Assembly: GCA_905234835.1 (NCBI GenBank) | Contig: CAJOIZ010000010.1 | Span: 1-57,264, forward strand | Length of the DNA: 57,264 nt | Origin: Paludibacteraceae bacterium | GTDB taxonomy: Bacteria > Bacteroidota > Bacteroidia > Bacteroidales > Paludibacteraceae | Reading direction: 5' to 3' | Made by a program: the position numbers and the translations under genes | Notes under the pieces: generated by a model | What the model saw: only the letters and a program-made list of their open reading frames with translations | What the model was told of the DNA's origin: nothing | Databases searched by the model: none | Shown here: positions 1 through 8,280 of the stretch, piece after piece | Numbering within the stretch: position 1 is the first letter of the stretch | How the letters are laid out: each line of letters begins with the position of its first letter

Positions 1-34
1 TTTCAATTACAAAAGTAACCTAAATTCTGCACCT

Positions 35-433
35 ATGCAAGTTCTTTCGTATATTATTTACTGTATTTCAGCATATTTCTTATATCGAACTCACGTTAAT
101 ATAAGTGGAGAATGCCGAAAGCCAAATAATAAAGTGGAGGCAAACTATATTATCCATATTATGAAAACATTAAAGGAAATGTACCTACGGAATGATGTGC
201 TTCTTTTGTTCTTGTGGAAGCAAAATGGTGAAATTAATCAATGTAGCGTTTGGCTGCCTAAGGATGCTGCTTCTCTGCTTTTGACTAAAAGTGAGGAAGA
301 ATTGAAAGTACTCGTCGAAAATGCCAATTTACTTCCGACAAAATTGAATCTATCAAAGATAGAAAACTTAAAAGTGTATTGTGTTGGCAGTATTCAGGAT
401 TTGTTTTCTAATGTAGAGTTTATCCCGAGGTAA
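35..433 (+). CDS. hypothetical protein, start uncertain
   Basis: I do not recognise this protein. The frame allows 132 residues, but residues 1-42 look unlike the rest and a second ATG at 161 would give a 90-residue protein beginning MKTLKEMYLRND, which may be the true form. The C-terminal part alternates short hydrophobic strands and a charged helix (KSEEELKVLVEN), suggesting a small cytoplasmic protein without a signal peptide. It lies 22 bp before another small gene and the LRR surface protein, all on the same strand, so the three may be co-transcribed. The upstream region is cut off by the window edge, so no promoter can be assigned. Confidence 0.4.
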   Translation: MQVLSYIIYCISAYFLYRTHVNISGECRKPNNKVEANYIIHIMKTLKEMYLRNDVLLLFLWKQNGEINQCSVWLPKDAASLLLTKSEEELKVLVENANLLPTKLNLSKIENLKVYCVGSIQDLFSNVEFIPR

Positions 434-455
434 ATTATTGAAAATATAATAAAAT

Positions 456-788
456 ATGTGTAAGAATTTATTATCGAATCTTTTTCAATCGAAAAAGAAA
501 GGACGGGAACAGATTAAAAACGAATTAATAGACCTCTGCCCAATAGACGCTAATACATTACAACGTCTTTTATCTGGTCTGACAGAGCAGACGGCATTGG
601 ATTGTGATACTGTCTATATTGTGCCTTTGCCTGTTTGGAATTATTTGCATAAATATGACATTATTGTTTATTATGCGAATAGGCACCAGGCAATGCTAAC
701 TGCAAGAGGGAGAGAAATCTATATGATACTTATGAGTAATCCCTCTGTCACTCAAGACCAATTAACGGACTTAATAACAAAAAGCTAA
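456..788 (+). CDS. hypothetical protein, 110 aa
   Basis: No family recognised. The protein is soluble, starts with a lysine-rich stretch (FQSKKKGREQIKNE), has a middle part with DTVYIVPLPVWNYLHKYD, and ends with a helical segment (SVTQDQLTDLITKS). There is no signal peptide or membrane segment. Its stop codon is 3 bp before the ATG of the LRR protein, so translational coupling or at least one transcript is likely. AT content is higher than in the core genes downstream, which fits accessory DNA. Function unknown. Confidence 0.5.
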   Translation: MCKNLLSNLFQSKKKGREQIKNELIDLCPIDANTLQRLLSGLTEQTALDCDTVYIVPLPVWNYLHKYDIIVYYANRHQAMLTARGREIYMILMSNPSVTQDQLTDLITKS

Positions 789-791
789 ATA

Positions 792-3623
792 ATGAAAACA
801 AAACTCTTTACCCTATTGCTCGCTGTAGCAGCCAGCGTAGGAACCATGTTCGCCTCTACTCAAATCGGCGATTTGTATTACAACCTCGATGCCACCAACC
901 AAACGGCAGAGGTAACTTCACAAAATAGCGGTAACTATTCCGGTGACATTGTTATTCCTGCTTCTGTAACCTACGCTTCCGTAACCTATAGCGTCACCAG
1001 CATTGGAAATGATGCTTTCTATAATTGCACCGGTTTGACCTCTATTGAAATTCCCAATAGCGTCACCAGCATTGGAGAGTATGCTTTCTCTGGTACCGGT
1101 TTGACCTCTCTTGTATATAATGCGCATGTGTTTGCATTTATGCCTACAACCTATTCAGGTGCATACACCATTCCCGATGGCATAGAATCTATAGCAGGTT
1201 GGGCTTTCTATAATTGCACCGGTTTGACCTCTGTGACTATTCCTAATAGCGTCACAAGCATTGGGAATCGTGCTTTCTCTGGTTGCACCAGTTTAACCTC
1301 TGTGACGATTCCCAATAGCGTCACAAGCATTGGAGGTTCTGCTTTTTCGGGCTGCACCGGTTTGACCTCTCCCGTTTATAATACACATGTATTTGCGTAT
1401 ATGCCGACTTCTTATTCAGGTGCATACACCATTCCCGATGGTATTGAATCTATAGCAGGTTGGGCTTTCTATCGTTGCAGCAGTTTGACCTCTGTGATGA
1501 TTCCCAATAGCGTCACAAGCATTGGAGAGGGGGCTTTCTGTGGTTGCAGCGGTTTGGCCTCTCCCGTTTATAATACACATGTATTTGCGTATATGCCGAC
1601 TTCTTATACAGGAGCATATACTATCCCCGATGGCATAGAATCTATAGCAGGTTGGGCTTTCGATAATTGCACCGGTTTGACATCTGTGACGATTCCCAAT
1701 AGCGTCACAAGCATCGGAAATTATGCTTTCGAATATTGCAGCAGTTTGACCTCTGTAACCATTCCCAATAGCGTCACCAGCATTGGAGAAAATGCTTTCG
1801 ATTGTTGCAGCGGTTTGACCTCTATTGAAATTCCTAATAGCGTCACAGGCATTGGAAATCAGGCTTTCCGTAATTGCAGCGGTTTGACCTCTGTGACGAT
1901 ACCCAATAGCGTCACAAGCATTGGACGTAGCACTTTCTATAAGTGCACCGGTTTGACCTCTCCCGTTTATAATACACATGTATTTGCGTATATGCCGACT
2001 TCTTATTCAGGTGCATACACTATTCCCGATGGTATTGAATCAATCGCAGGTAGTGCTTTCTATGGTTGCAGCGGTTTGACATCTGTGACGATTCCCAATA
2101 GCGTCACAAGCATTGGAGATGATGCTTTCAGGGGTTGCAGCGGTTTGACCTCTGTGACGATACCCAATAGCGTCACAAGCATTGGAGATAGGGTTTTCTA
2201 TGAATGCACAGGTTTGACCTCTGTGACGATTCCCAATAGCGTCACAAGCATTGGAGGTGGTGCTTTCTATGGTTGCAGCGGTTTGACCTCTGTGACGATT
2301 CCCAATAGCGTCACAAGCATTGGAGATGATGCTTTCTATGGTTGCAGCGGTTTGACCTCTGTGACGATTGAAGCAAAAACTCCTCCGGCATTAGATTATC
2401 ATGCATTGGGATTTGGATTTGATATTTATGTCCCATGCGGCACATTAGAGGCCTATAAAACAGCATGGGCAGACTATGCAGATAGAATTCGGTTAGGCGT
2501 AGAATATACGATAACCGGAAAAGTAGATGATGCGAATGCAGGAAGTGTTGATTATCCGACAAGTTCTTGTGGAGATGTAGTTATTACAGCAGTTCCTAAC
2601 AACGGCTACCATTTTACTCAATGGTCAGACGGCAATACCGACAATCCGCGAACTATTGAACTAACTCAAGATACTACCTTTACCGCCGAGTTTGCTATTG
2701 CCCGCATGGGAACGTGTGGAAAAGACTTAGCGTTGGTATGGTCTTATGACCCGACGAACAAAGTACTGACAATCGGCAATGCCGGTTCGTTTACGGAGAA
2801 TATGCAGTTTGGTTTAGAAGCACCGACCGAAATGGAGGAACTGGTTATCGGCAACTCTGTCACAGCCATCGGCGCAAACGCTTTTGCAGGCATTGAGACA
2901 CTGAAGAAAGTGTCAATCGGCGAGGCCGTCAAGACCATCGGTGAGCAAGCGTTCTATAACTGCGTGAACCTCGAGACAATCTTCAACTACCGCCCGACAC
3001 CAACGAATGCCTACAGCAACGCATTTGACGGAGTGGATAAGTTTGAATGCAAACTATACGTTCTGCCGAGTTCGATTGATATGTACAAGAATGCCTCTGT
3101 TTGGAGAGATTTCTATTATAATACCTATGCTATCGGAGCCGAAGAAGCAACCGTGACTACGAATGATGTAACGGTAGAGCCGCAGGATAATGCTGCTACT
3201 TTCACTTGGCCGACAAGCAACAATGTGGCTTCTTATACAATTGAGATCACCAAAGATGGTATAGTGTTCTGCACGTTGATCTTTAATAGTAACGGTCAGT
3301 TAACAGGTATTGCTTTTGCTCCTTCTCGCGACGGACAGGCACATGCTCCGTCTGCCCTTATGACCGCTAACGGTTTACAGTTCACAGTCACAGGTCTGAA
3401 TAGTAACACCCAATACGGCTATAACTTGACAGCCAAGGATGCCAATGATCAAACCGTTGCCACTTATTCCGGAGAGTTCACGACAACCGGAGAAGGTACT
3501 GCTACAGGGGTTGATAATGTACCAAGTGACCAAGTACAAAGTACCAAGTTCCTCCGTAACGGCAAGATGTATATAATCCGCGGAGAGAAGGTTTACAATG
3601 CGCAAGGCGCGCTGGTAAAGTGA
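792..3623 (+). CDS. BspA-type leucine-rich-repeat surface protein with C-terminal sorting-like tail
   Basis: 943 residues. A signal peptide (MKTKLFTLLLAVAASVGTMF) is followed from about residue 45 to 525 by 23-residue LRR_5 repeats of TpLRR/BspA type. The phrase IPNSVTSIG or a close variant occurs about twelve times and IPDGIESIAG four times, between larger spacers containing VYNTHVF. Residues about 570-635 resemble an InlB_B/Listeria-Bacteroides repeat (GYHFTQWSDGNTDNPRTI), then come a short second LRR block, a fibronectin-like part and a tail ending LRNGKMYIIRGEKVYNAQG. Similar tails end many secreted Bacteroidales proteins and probably act in type IX sorting; porU and porV are in this window. 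Function is probably adhesion or surface binding. The DNA repeats are nearly identical, so the array can expand or shrink by recombination. Confidence 0.88.
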   Translation: MKTKLFTLLLAVAASVGTMFASTQIGDLYYNLDATNQTAEVTSQNSGNYSGDIVIPASVTYASVTYSVTSIGNDAFYNCTGLTSIEIPNSVTSIGEYAFSGTGLTSLVYNAHVFAFMPTTYSGAYTIPDGIESIAGWAFYNCTGLTSVTIPNSVTSIGNRAFSGCTSLTSVTIPNSVTSIGGSAFSGCTGLTSPVYNTHVFAYMPTSYSGAYTIPDGIESIAGWAFYRCSSLTSVMIPNSVTSIGEGAFCGCSGLASPVYNTHVFAYMPTSYTGAYTIPDGIESIAGWAFDNCTGLTSVTIPNSVTSIGNYAFEYCSSLTSVTIPNSVTSIGENAFDCCSGLTSIEIPNSVTGIGNQAFRNCSGLTSVTIPNSVTSIGRSTFYKCTGLTSPVYNTHVFAYMPTSYSGAYTIPDGIESIAGSAFYGCSGLTSVTIPNSVTSIGDDAFRGCSGLTSVTIPNSVTSIGDRVFYECTGLTSVTIPNSVTSIGGGAFYGCSGLTSVTIPNSVTSIGDDAFYGCSGLTSVTIEAKTPPALDYHALGFGFDIYVPCGTLEAYKTAWADYADRIRLGVEYTITGKVDDANAGSVDYPTSSCGDVVITAVPNNGYHFTQWSDGNTDNPRTIELTQDTTFTAEFAIARMGTCGKDLALVWSYDPTNKVLTIGNAGSFTENMQFGLEAPTEMEELVIGNSVTAIGANAFAGIETLKKVSIGEAVKTIGEQAFYNCVNLETIFNYRPTPTNAYSNAFDGVDKFECKLYVLPSSIDMYKNASVWRDFYYNTYAIGAEEATVTTNDVTVEPQDNAATFTWPTSNNVASYTIEITKDGIVFCTLIFNSNGQLTGIAFAPSRDGQAHAPSALMTANGLQFTVTGLNSNTQYGYNLTAKDANDQTVATYSGEFTTTGEGTATGVDNVPSDQVQSTKFLRNGKMYIIRGEKVYNAQGALVK

Positions 3624-3653
3624 CCAAGTAACTAAGTACCAAGTACAAAGAGA
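3516..3653 (+). repeat. 7-bp-period repeats inside and just after the LRR gene
   Basis: Units related to AGTACCA/AGTGACCA/AGTACAA run every 7 bp at about 3520-3551, inside the coding frame where they encode the linker VPSDQVQSTK. The same units recur at 3617-3653 directly after the stop codon. This matches the heptad repeats seen in other intergenic regions of the window, but here one block lies in coding DNA. Confidence 0.7.
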
Positions 3654-3658
3654 GGACA

Positions 3659-3685
3659 CGGGCGGCTCAATGAATGAGTCGCCCG
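3659..3685 (+). terminator. probable terminator of the LRR gene
   Basis: An 11-bp stem CGGGCGGCTCA / TGAGTCGCCCG with one G-U pair and a 5-nt loop lies 35 bp after the stop codon and is followed by a T-rich run. Confidence 0.65.
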
Positions 3686-3712
3686 CTTGCTTGTTTTAGT
3701 AGTAAATATACT

Positions 3713-4011
3713 TACAATAGTTCGTTAAAAAAGGACCTGAAGGATGCCTTGATTGATTTCTGACTGCGAAGGGCAGTGTTACACAAGCTTCTAACTTGTT
3801 CGAGTGGACTGATATGTATATTGTAATTAGGCACTACAAAGATACAAAAAATCAGCCACTTGTGCAAGTTTTAGGCAAAAATTTTTACATCAAAGAGCAC
3901 TTTTTTTGAAGGCTTTTCGTCAGAGCCAACGCAACTGTTGAATCAAATAGTCCGGTAGTACTTAACTGCCACAATATAAAACTGTTATTAAAATTTTAAC
4001 GAACTATTGTA
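3713..4011. mobile_element. probable MITE, about 299 bp, TA target
   Basis: TACAATAGTTCGTTAAAA at 3713-3730 is repeated as a perfect inverted copy at 3994-4011, so 18 bp including a TA at each outer end. There is no gene inside. This is the form of a non-autonomous element of the IS630/Tc1-mariner type, which duplicates TA. The interior carries ACTGCGAAGGGCAGT at 3763-3777, a near match to 34205-34219. No transposase for it is in the window. Confidence 0.6.
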
Positions 4012-4276
4012 GAATTTCACAATTCAAATAAAAGACAATTCAACGAAAACACCACTTATGAAAGAAAAAACGATATTGTTGGTATTATAGTATGGGTTCT
4101 TGACTAAACACTCGCTCCTTAAAATACTTAATCCTGTCTAAAGCGAGACCCGCAATTACTCGAACTTCCATAAACGATATGTTGGCAAGGGATTCGAAGA
4201 AAGCGCAATGAAAACGAAGGCAACGACACAACAATTGTCGTTGCTTCTGTTTGGTATTCTGCTTTTAGTCTCAATT
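4012..4276. other. intergenic stretch with one stem-loop
   Basis: I see no gene in this AT-rich stretch. It holds a stem-loop at 4216-4247 (GAAGGCAACGACA / TGTCGTTGCTTC, one bulged G) that could be a terminator remnant. Short reading frames across it are not supported. Confidence 0.4.
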
Positions 4277-4373
4277 AGGGAACATAAAATTTGCGCGCAG
4301 GGAACATCTTGCCATTTTGAAATTTGCGCGCAGGGAACATTTTTTCGTTTTAAAATTTGCGCGCAGGGAACAT
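4277..4373 (+). repeat. three direct repeats at exactly 33-bp spacing upstream of an ATPase gene
   Basis: AAATTTGCGCGCAGGGAACAT occurs at about 4287-4307, 4320-4340 and 4353-4373, each copy exactly 33 bp after the last. A partial copy (AGGGAACAT) sits at 4277-4285. The block ends 38 bp before the -7 element of the AAA ATPase gene at 4442. 33 bp is three turns of DNA, so all copies face the same side, as in an operator or iteron set. Similar blocks precede two other AAA_14 loci. Confidence 0.85.
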
Positions 4374-4388
4374 TTTTATAAAAATAAT

Positions 4389-4418
4389 TTTGCAATCATT
4401 TTATTATTACTACTTTTG
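4389..4418 (+). promoter_or_regulatory. Bacteroidota promoter of the AAA_14 ATPase
   Basis: TTTG at 4389-4392, an 18-bp spacer and TACTTTTG at 4411-4418 match the Bacteroidota consensus TTTG / TANNTTTG. The ATG at 4442 follows by 23 bp. Confidence 0.7.
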
Positions 4419-4441
4419 CGGCGTTTTTCAAAATCACAATT

Positions 4442-5779
4442 ATGGCAAAGTATATTTTCAAGCGAAAAGCGTATCAGAAGATGCTGGAATGGAAGCGCGA
4501 TTCACACGGCGAAACGGCATTGTTGGTGGAAGGGGCAAGGCGCGTCGGAAAGTCAACCATTGTCCGGCAGTTCGCCTTGAATGAGTATCGTTCCTGCGCG
4601 GTATTTGATTTTGCCAAAGCATCGGAAGAGGAGAAATCGCTGTTCGATGATTTGTCGGATATGGATTACTTTTTCAACAGCCTGCGTCTGTTGAAGGGAA
4701 TCACATTGTATGAACGTGATACGGTGATTGTGTTTGATGAAGTGCAGAAGTGCCCGGTTGCGCGCCAAGCCATCAAGACTTTGGTGGAAGACGGTCGCTA
4801 TGACTACATCGAGACGGGTTCGCTTATCAGCATTCACAAAAACGTGGAAGATATCATCATTCCCTCGGAAGAGGAGGTCTTGGAAATGCACCCGCTTGAC
4901 TACGAGGAATTCCTTTGGGCTACAGGGGATGAGAGTACAATGGGGCTGCTGCGGGACGCTTTCCAAAGAAAGCGCGGTTTCGGCGATGCCGTCAATCGCA
5001 AACTGATGCGCGATTTCCGCCTGTATATGCTTGTCGGAGGTATGCCGCAGGCCGTAAGCAAATATCTCGAAACGAAAGACCTGGCTGCGGTGGATAAAGT
5101 CAAACGCGCCATTATCAGGCTCTACTGCAACGATTTCCAAAAGATTGACAAAACGGGCAAAGCGATGGATCTTTTTATGTCCATTCCATCGCAACTGGCC
5201 GGCAACAGCAACCGCTACCGACCCTCCACCGTGATTGACAAGACACGCCCCGGACAGTTGGAAGACCTGATTTTCCTGATGGATGACAGCAAAACGGTGA
5301 ACGTGTGCTACCACGCCAATGACCCGAATGTGGGCTTCAACCTCACCGCCAACCGTTCCGCATTCAAAATGTTTCTGGAGGATACCGGGCTGTTTGTGAC
5401 ACTGGCGTTCTGGGACAAGGATTTTACGGAGAACATTATATATCAAAAACTGCTGAACGACAAACTCGCGGTAAATCTCGGCTATGTTTATGAGAATGTG
5501 GTCGCGCAGATGATCCGGACTTCGGGCAACCACTTGTTCTACTACACATTCCCTGACAGGAACCGGCATTCCTTCGAAGTGGACTTTCTCTTGTCTCGGA
5601 GTTCCAAAATCGACCCCATAGAGGTGAAATCTGACGGCTACAATACGCACGCGTCCATTGACGCTTTCTGCGAAAAGTATTCACCCCGTATAGGTCAGAA
5701 ATATATAGTCTGTACGAAAGACCTCCGCAAAGACGGGGAGACGCTTTTCGTGCCGGTCTATATGGCAGGGCTGCTATGA
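4442..5779 (+). CDS. AAA_14/DUF4143 family ATPase
   Basis: 445 residues, normal for the family. The P-loop GARRVGKS is at residues 31-38, Walker B VIVFDE at about 95-100, and a sensor-like ETGS at about 124-127. The C-terminal half is DUF4143, which ends in a nuclease-like fold with DFLLSRSS...PIEVKSDG (the D...E-x-K pattern). Family members are common in Bacteroidota genomic islands; their substrate is not known, and the ATPase/nuclease arrangement only suggests action on nucleic acid. It has its own promoter and three 33-bp-spaced repeats upstream. It is followed after 45 bp by the C-terminal relic of another member. Codon use is ordinary, but neighbours (MITE, relic) show an active insertion zone. 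Confidence 0.85.
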   Translation: MAKYIFKRKAYQKMLEWKRDSHGETALLVEGARRVGKSTIVRQFALNEYRSCAVFDFAKASEEEKSLFDDLSDMDYFFNSLRLLKGITLYERDTVIVFDEVQKCPVARQAIKTLVEDGRYDYIETGSLISIHKNVEDIIIPSEEEVLEMHPLDYEEFLWATGDESTMGLLRDAFQRKRGFGDAVNRKLMRDFRLYMLVGGMPQAVSKYLETKDLAAVDKVKRAIIRLYCNDFQKIDKTGKAMDLFMSIPSQLAGNSNRYRPSTVIDKTRPGQLEDLIFLMDDSKTVNVCYHANDPNVGFNLTANRSAFKMFLEDTGLFVTLAFWDKDFTENIIYQKLLNDKLAVNLGYVYENVVAQMIRTSGNHLFYYTFPDRNRHSFEVDFLLSRSSKIDPIEVKSDGYNTHASIDAFCEKYSPRIGQKYIVCTKDLRKDGETLFVPVYMAGLL

Positions 5780-5824
5780 CGTTATCCTCAAACGGCAAAG
5801 TAAATTATCCTCAAATCGCTGTAA

Positions 5825-5965
5825 AGCCTGCTGCTCGAGCGGAAAATCAACACCGACAGGATGTATGCACCGTCGTTCAAGATGGTTCTGACCGCCGTCG
5901 GAAGCTTCGCCTATTGCTGCGAAGACGGTGTGTACGTGGTTCCCATCGGCTGCCTCAAGCACTGA
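5825..5965 (+). pseudogene. C-terminal relic of a second AAA_14/DUF4143 ATPase
   Basis: The frame opens after a TAA at 5822-5824 and reads LLLERKINTDRMYAPSFKM... to ...VYVVPIGCLKH before a TGA. This is the typical last segment of DUF4143 ATPases (RMYAPSFK, then DGVYVVPIGCLK), with no start codon, P-loop or other domain. An imperfect direct repeat containing TTATCCTCAAA (about 5782 and 5807) sits between the intact gene and the relic. The relic suggests that one ATPase replaced or truncated another here. Confidence 0.7.
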
Positions 5966-6047
5966 TCCTCTCTATACAAATCAACGTTGTTCTTAGGCTT
6001 TTTTCACTTTTTTTTAACAAGACGATAGAAATGTCATAATATTATAC

Positions 6048-6055
6048 TATTTTTG
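6048..6055 (+). promoter_or_regulatory. -7 element before the lysine fermentation genes
   Basis: TATTTTTG followed by CGGCG matches the TANNTTTG element and the CGGC context seen at other promoters in this window. It is 74 bp before the atoD ATG. I do not see a good -33 TTTG. Confidence 0.5.
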
Positions 6056-6129
6056 CGGCGCAATCGTGTGTGATGGCACGGATTGTTTTGTTTCACACAG
6101 CATATTAGTATTCTAAAACACATATCACT

Positions 6130-6780
6130 ATGAACAAACTTATTACATTGGAGCAAGCCGTAGAGAAGGTGCATGACGGCATGACCGTGATGTTCGGCGG
6201 CTTTCTGGGTAACGGCAGTCCGGTACAGATAACGGACGCCCTTGTGGAAAAAGGCGTAAAAGACCTCACTATCATTGCCAACGACACGGCATTTGACGAG
6301 GTGGCTCACGGCAAATTAGTGGCTAACCACCAAGTGAAACGCGCTATCGTTTCGCACACCGGTACGAACAAACAGACAGCTATTCAGAAGAACGAAGGTA
6401 CGCTGATAGTGGACTACGTGCCGCAAGGTACTCTCGCCGAGCGCATCCGCGCCAAAGGTGCAGGCTTGGGCGGTGTACTGACCCCGACCGGTATCGGAAC
6501 GATAATGGCTGACGGCAAAGAAGTGATTAAGATTGACGGCAAAGATTATCTCTTGGAGAAACCTTTAGGAGCCGACATAGCCATTCTTCGCGCCAACATC
6601 GTCGATGAGGACGGCAACATGGTGTTCCTCGGTACGACCCAGAACTTCAACCCCTTGATGGCTACTGCTGCTGATTACGTTATCGTGGAGGCGGAGAAGC
6701 TTGTTAAGCGCGGCGAGATTAAGCCCGAGCAGGTGCACGCATCTAGCATCTACGTGGACGCTATTTATGTGGAAAAATAG
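6130..6780 (+). CDS. atoD: acetoacetate/butyrate CoA-transferase alpha subunit (AtoD-like)
   Basis: 216 residues, full length for the alpha subunit of a two-subunit class I CoA-transferase. The N-terminal glycine-rich GGFLGNGSP (about residues 22-30) and the GAGLGGVLTPTGIGT segment (about 110-125) are typical. In lysine fermentation the AtoDA enzyme moves CoA between butyryl-CoA and acetoacetate, releasing butyrate and acetoacetyl-CoA. The catalytic glutamate is in the beta subunit (AtoA), which is absent from this window; upstream there is only an ATPase relic. It is first in the row atoD-kal-kce-kdd-kamA, with a 200-bp gap of heptad repeats before kal. Confidence 0.88.
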   Translation: MNKLITLEQAVEKVHDGMTVMFGGFLGNGSPVQITDALVEKGVKDLTIIANDTAFDEVAHGKLVANHQVKRAIVSHTGTNKQTAIQKNEGTLIVDYVPQGTLAERIRAKGAGLGGVLTPTGIGTIMADGKEVIKIDGKDYLLEKPLGADIAILRANIVDEDGNMVFLGTTQNFNPLMATAADYVIVEAEKLVKRGEIKPEQVHASSIYVDAIYVEK

Positions 6781-6978
6781 TTGAATGTTGAATGTTAAGA
6801 GTTGAAAGAAGCAATATGGTTGAGAGTTATAAGTTAAAAGTATTTCAGGTTATGGAATAAAAAACAAGCAACTCAGAACTCTCAACTGACCAACTTCTCT
6901 AAACTCTAAACATTAAACATTAAACTTTAAACTGACCAACTTCTCTCAACTTTAAACTTTCAACTCTAAACTGAATAA
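6781..6978. repeat. heptad repeats between atoD and kal
   Basis: The 5' part (6781-6835) has units such as TTGAATG and GAGTTGAAAG; the 3' part (6870-6975) has the complementary sense, AACTCTCAACT, AAACATT, TTTAAACT. The transcript could fold into a long imperfect hairpin. The unit period is mostly 7 bp. No gene is visible. Confidence 0.65.
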
Positions 6979-6980
6979 CA

Positions 6981-7367
6981 ATGGAATACAGGACAAAACT
7001 GCGCTTGCGTATGAGCGCGAAGGACGCGCACTACGGTGGTAACTTGGTGGATGGTGCGCACATGGTTCACCTCTTTGGTGATGTAGCGACCGAGTTGTTG
7101 ATTATGCGTGACGGTGATGAGGGTCTGTTCCGTGCTTATGACCAGATAGACTTCCTCGCTCCCGTCTATGCAGGTGACTATATAGAGGCGGAAGGCTGGA
7201 TTGACAAGGAAGGTAACACGAGCCGTCACATGCTCTTTGAGGCAAGAAAAGTGGCTGTTGCCCGTCCTGACATATCGCCTTCGGCAGCAGACGAACTGGA
7301 CGAACCTATTGTTGTCTGCCGCGCGTCAGGTACATGTGTAACCCCTAAGGACTGTCAAAGAAAATAG
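6981..7367 (+). CDS. kal: 3-aminobutyryl-CoA ammonia-lyase
   Basis: 128 residues, the usual size of Kal, a single hotdog-fold domain. The segment [20 protein letters not shown] followed by [15 protein letters not shown] is typical of this family. Kal removes ammonia from 3-aminobutanoyl-CoA to give crotonyl-CoA in the cytoplasm, the step after Kce. The gene is between atoD and kce, the order expected for lysine fermentation, and that context makes the assignment much stronger than the hotdog fold alone. Heptad repeats lie on both sides. Confidence 0.9.
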   Translation: MEYRTKLRLRMSAKDAHYGGNLVDGAHMVHLFGDVATELLIMRDGDEGLFRAYDQIDFLAPVYAGDYIEAEGWIDKEGNTSRHMLFEARKVAVARPDISPSAADELDEPIVVCRASGTCVTPKDCQRK

Positions 7368-7423
7368 TTGAAGGACTTACCCGTTTCTCTCAACTTTCAA
7401 CATTAAACTCTCAACTTTAAACT

Positions 7424-8254
7424 ATGGACAAGCTGATAATAACTGCCGCTATTTGCGGTGCAGAGGTAACGAAGGAGCAGAATCCGAACGTGCCTTATAC
7501 AGTGGAAGAGATAGTACGCGAAGCCAAGAGCGCGGTGGATGCAGGTGCGGCTATTGTGCATCTGCATGTACGCCGTGATGATGGTACACCCACACAGGAC
7601 CGTGCACGCTTCCAGGAATGTACAGAAGCCATACTGAAAGAATGTCCGAATGTGATACTGATTCCGAGTACGGGCGGTGCTGTGGGTATGACTCCCGATG
7701 AGCGTCTGCAATCAACCGACACGACTCCCGTACCGGAGATGGCTACCCTTGACTGCGGCACGTGCAACTTCGGAGACGAGATATTCGACAACACGATGCC
7801 CACGATGCGCGCCTTCGGCAAACGTATGCTGGAACGCGGCATCAAGCCCGAATACGAGTGCTTCGAGATGGGACATCTTGACACTATTCTGACAATGGCT
7901 CGCAAGGGACAGGTTCCCGGTGCCCCGATGCAGTTCAACTTCGTACTCGGCGTACCCGGGTGCACACCCGCTACAGTAGATAACCTGTGCTGGTTGGTGA
8001 ACAAGATTCCCGCCGGCTCGACATGGACGGTGACAGGCGTAGGACGCAGTGCGTTCCCGATGGCGGCGGCTGCCATAGCCATGGGCGGCAACGTGCGCGT
8101 AGGATTTGAGGACAACCTCTATCTGAGCAAGGGCGTATTGGCTCAGTCCAACGGTGAACTGGTAGCCAAAGTGGTACGTCTTGCTAAGGAACTGGGCAGA
8201 GAAATCGCTACAAGCGACGAAGCGAGAGAGATTCTCGGACTGAAGAAGAAATAA
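7424..8254 (+). CDS. kce: 3-keto-5-aminohexanoate cleavage enzyme (BKACE family)
   Basis: 276 residues, full length. The zinc-binding motif HLHVR gives His46 and His48, and the glutamate of GFEDNLYL (Glu229) is the expected third ligand. The enzyme condenses 5-amino-3-oxohexanoate with acetyl-CoA and cleaves the product to acetoacetate and 3-aminobutanoyl-CoA. BKACE enzymes vary in substrate, but the neighbours kal, kdd and kamA fix the lysine role. The gap to kdd is 26 bp, so these two are surely co-transcribed. Confidence 0.94.
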   Translation: MDKLIITAAICGAEVTKEQNPNVPYTVEEIVREAKSAVDAGAAIVHLHVRRDDGTPTQDRARFQECTEAILKECPNVILIPSTGGAVGMTPDERLQSTDTTPVPEMATLDCGTCNFGDEIFDNTMPTMRAFGKRMLERGIKPEYECFEMGHLDTILTMARKGQVPGAPMQFNFVLGVPGCTPATVDNLCWLVNKIPAGSTWTVTGVGRSAFPMAAAAIAMGGNVRVGFEDNLYLSKGVLAQSNGELVAKVVRLAKELGREIATSDEAREILGLKKK

Positions 8255-8280
8255 CAACAACTTAAAAACATTATACAACT

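Noticed and set aside
1416..1979. 187-codon minus-strand frame inside the LRR gene
   Set aside because: It is the complement of the LRR repeats and shows only their translated pattern (RGQTAAI); no independent support.
4277..4373. short CRISPR or minimal array from the 33-bp spacing
   Set aside because: Only three copies, spacers of 11-12 bp, no cas genes.
4553..5650. 365-codon minus-strand frame opposite the AAA ATPase
   Set aside because: No family features; the plus-strand frame has all ATPase motifs.
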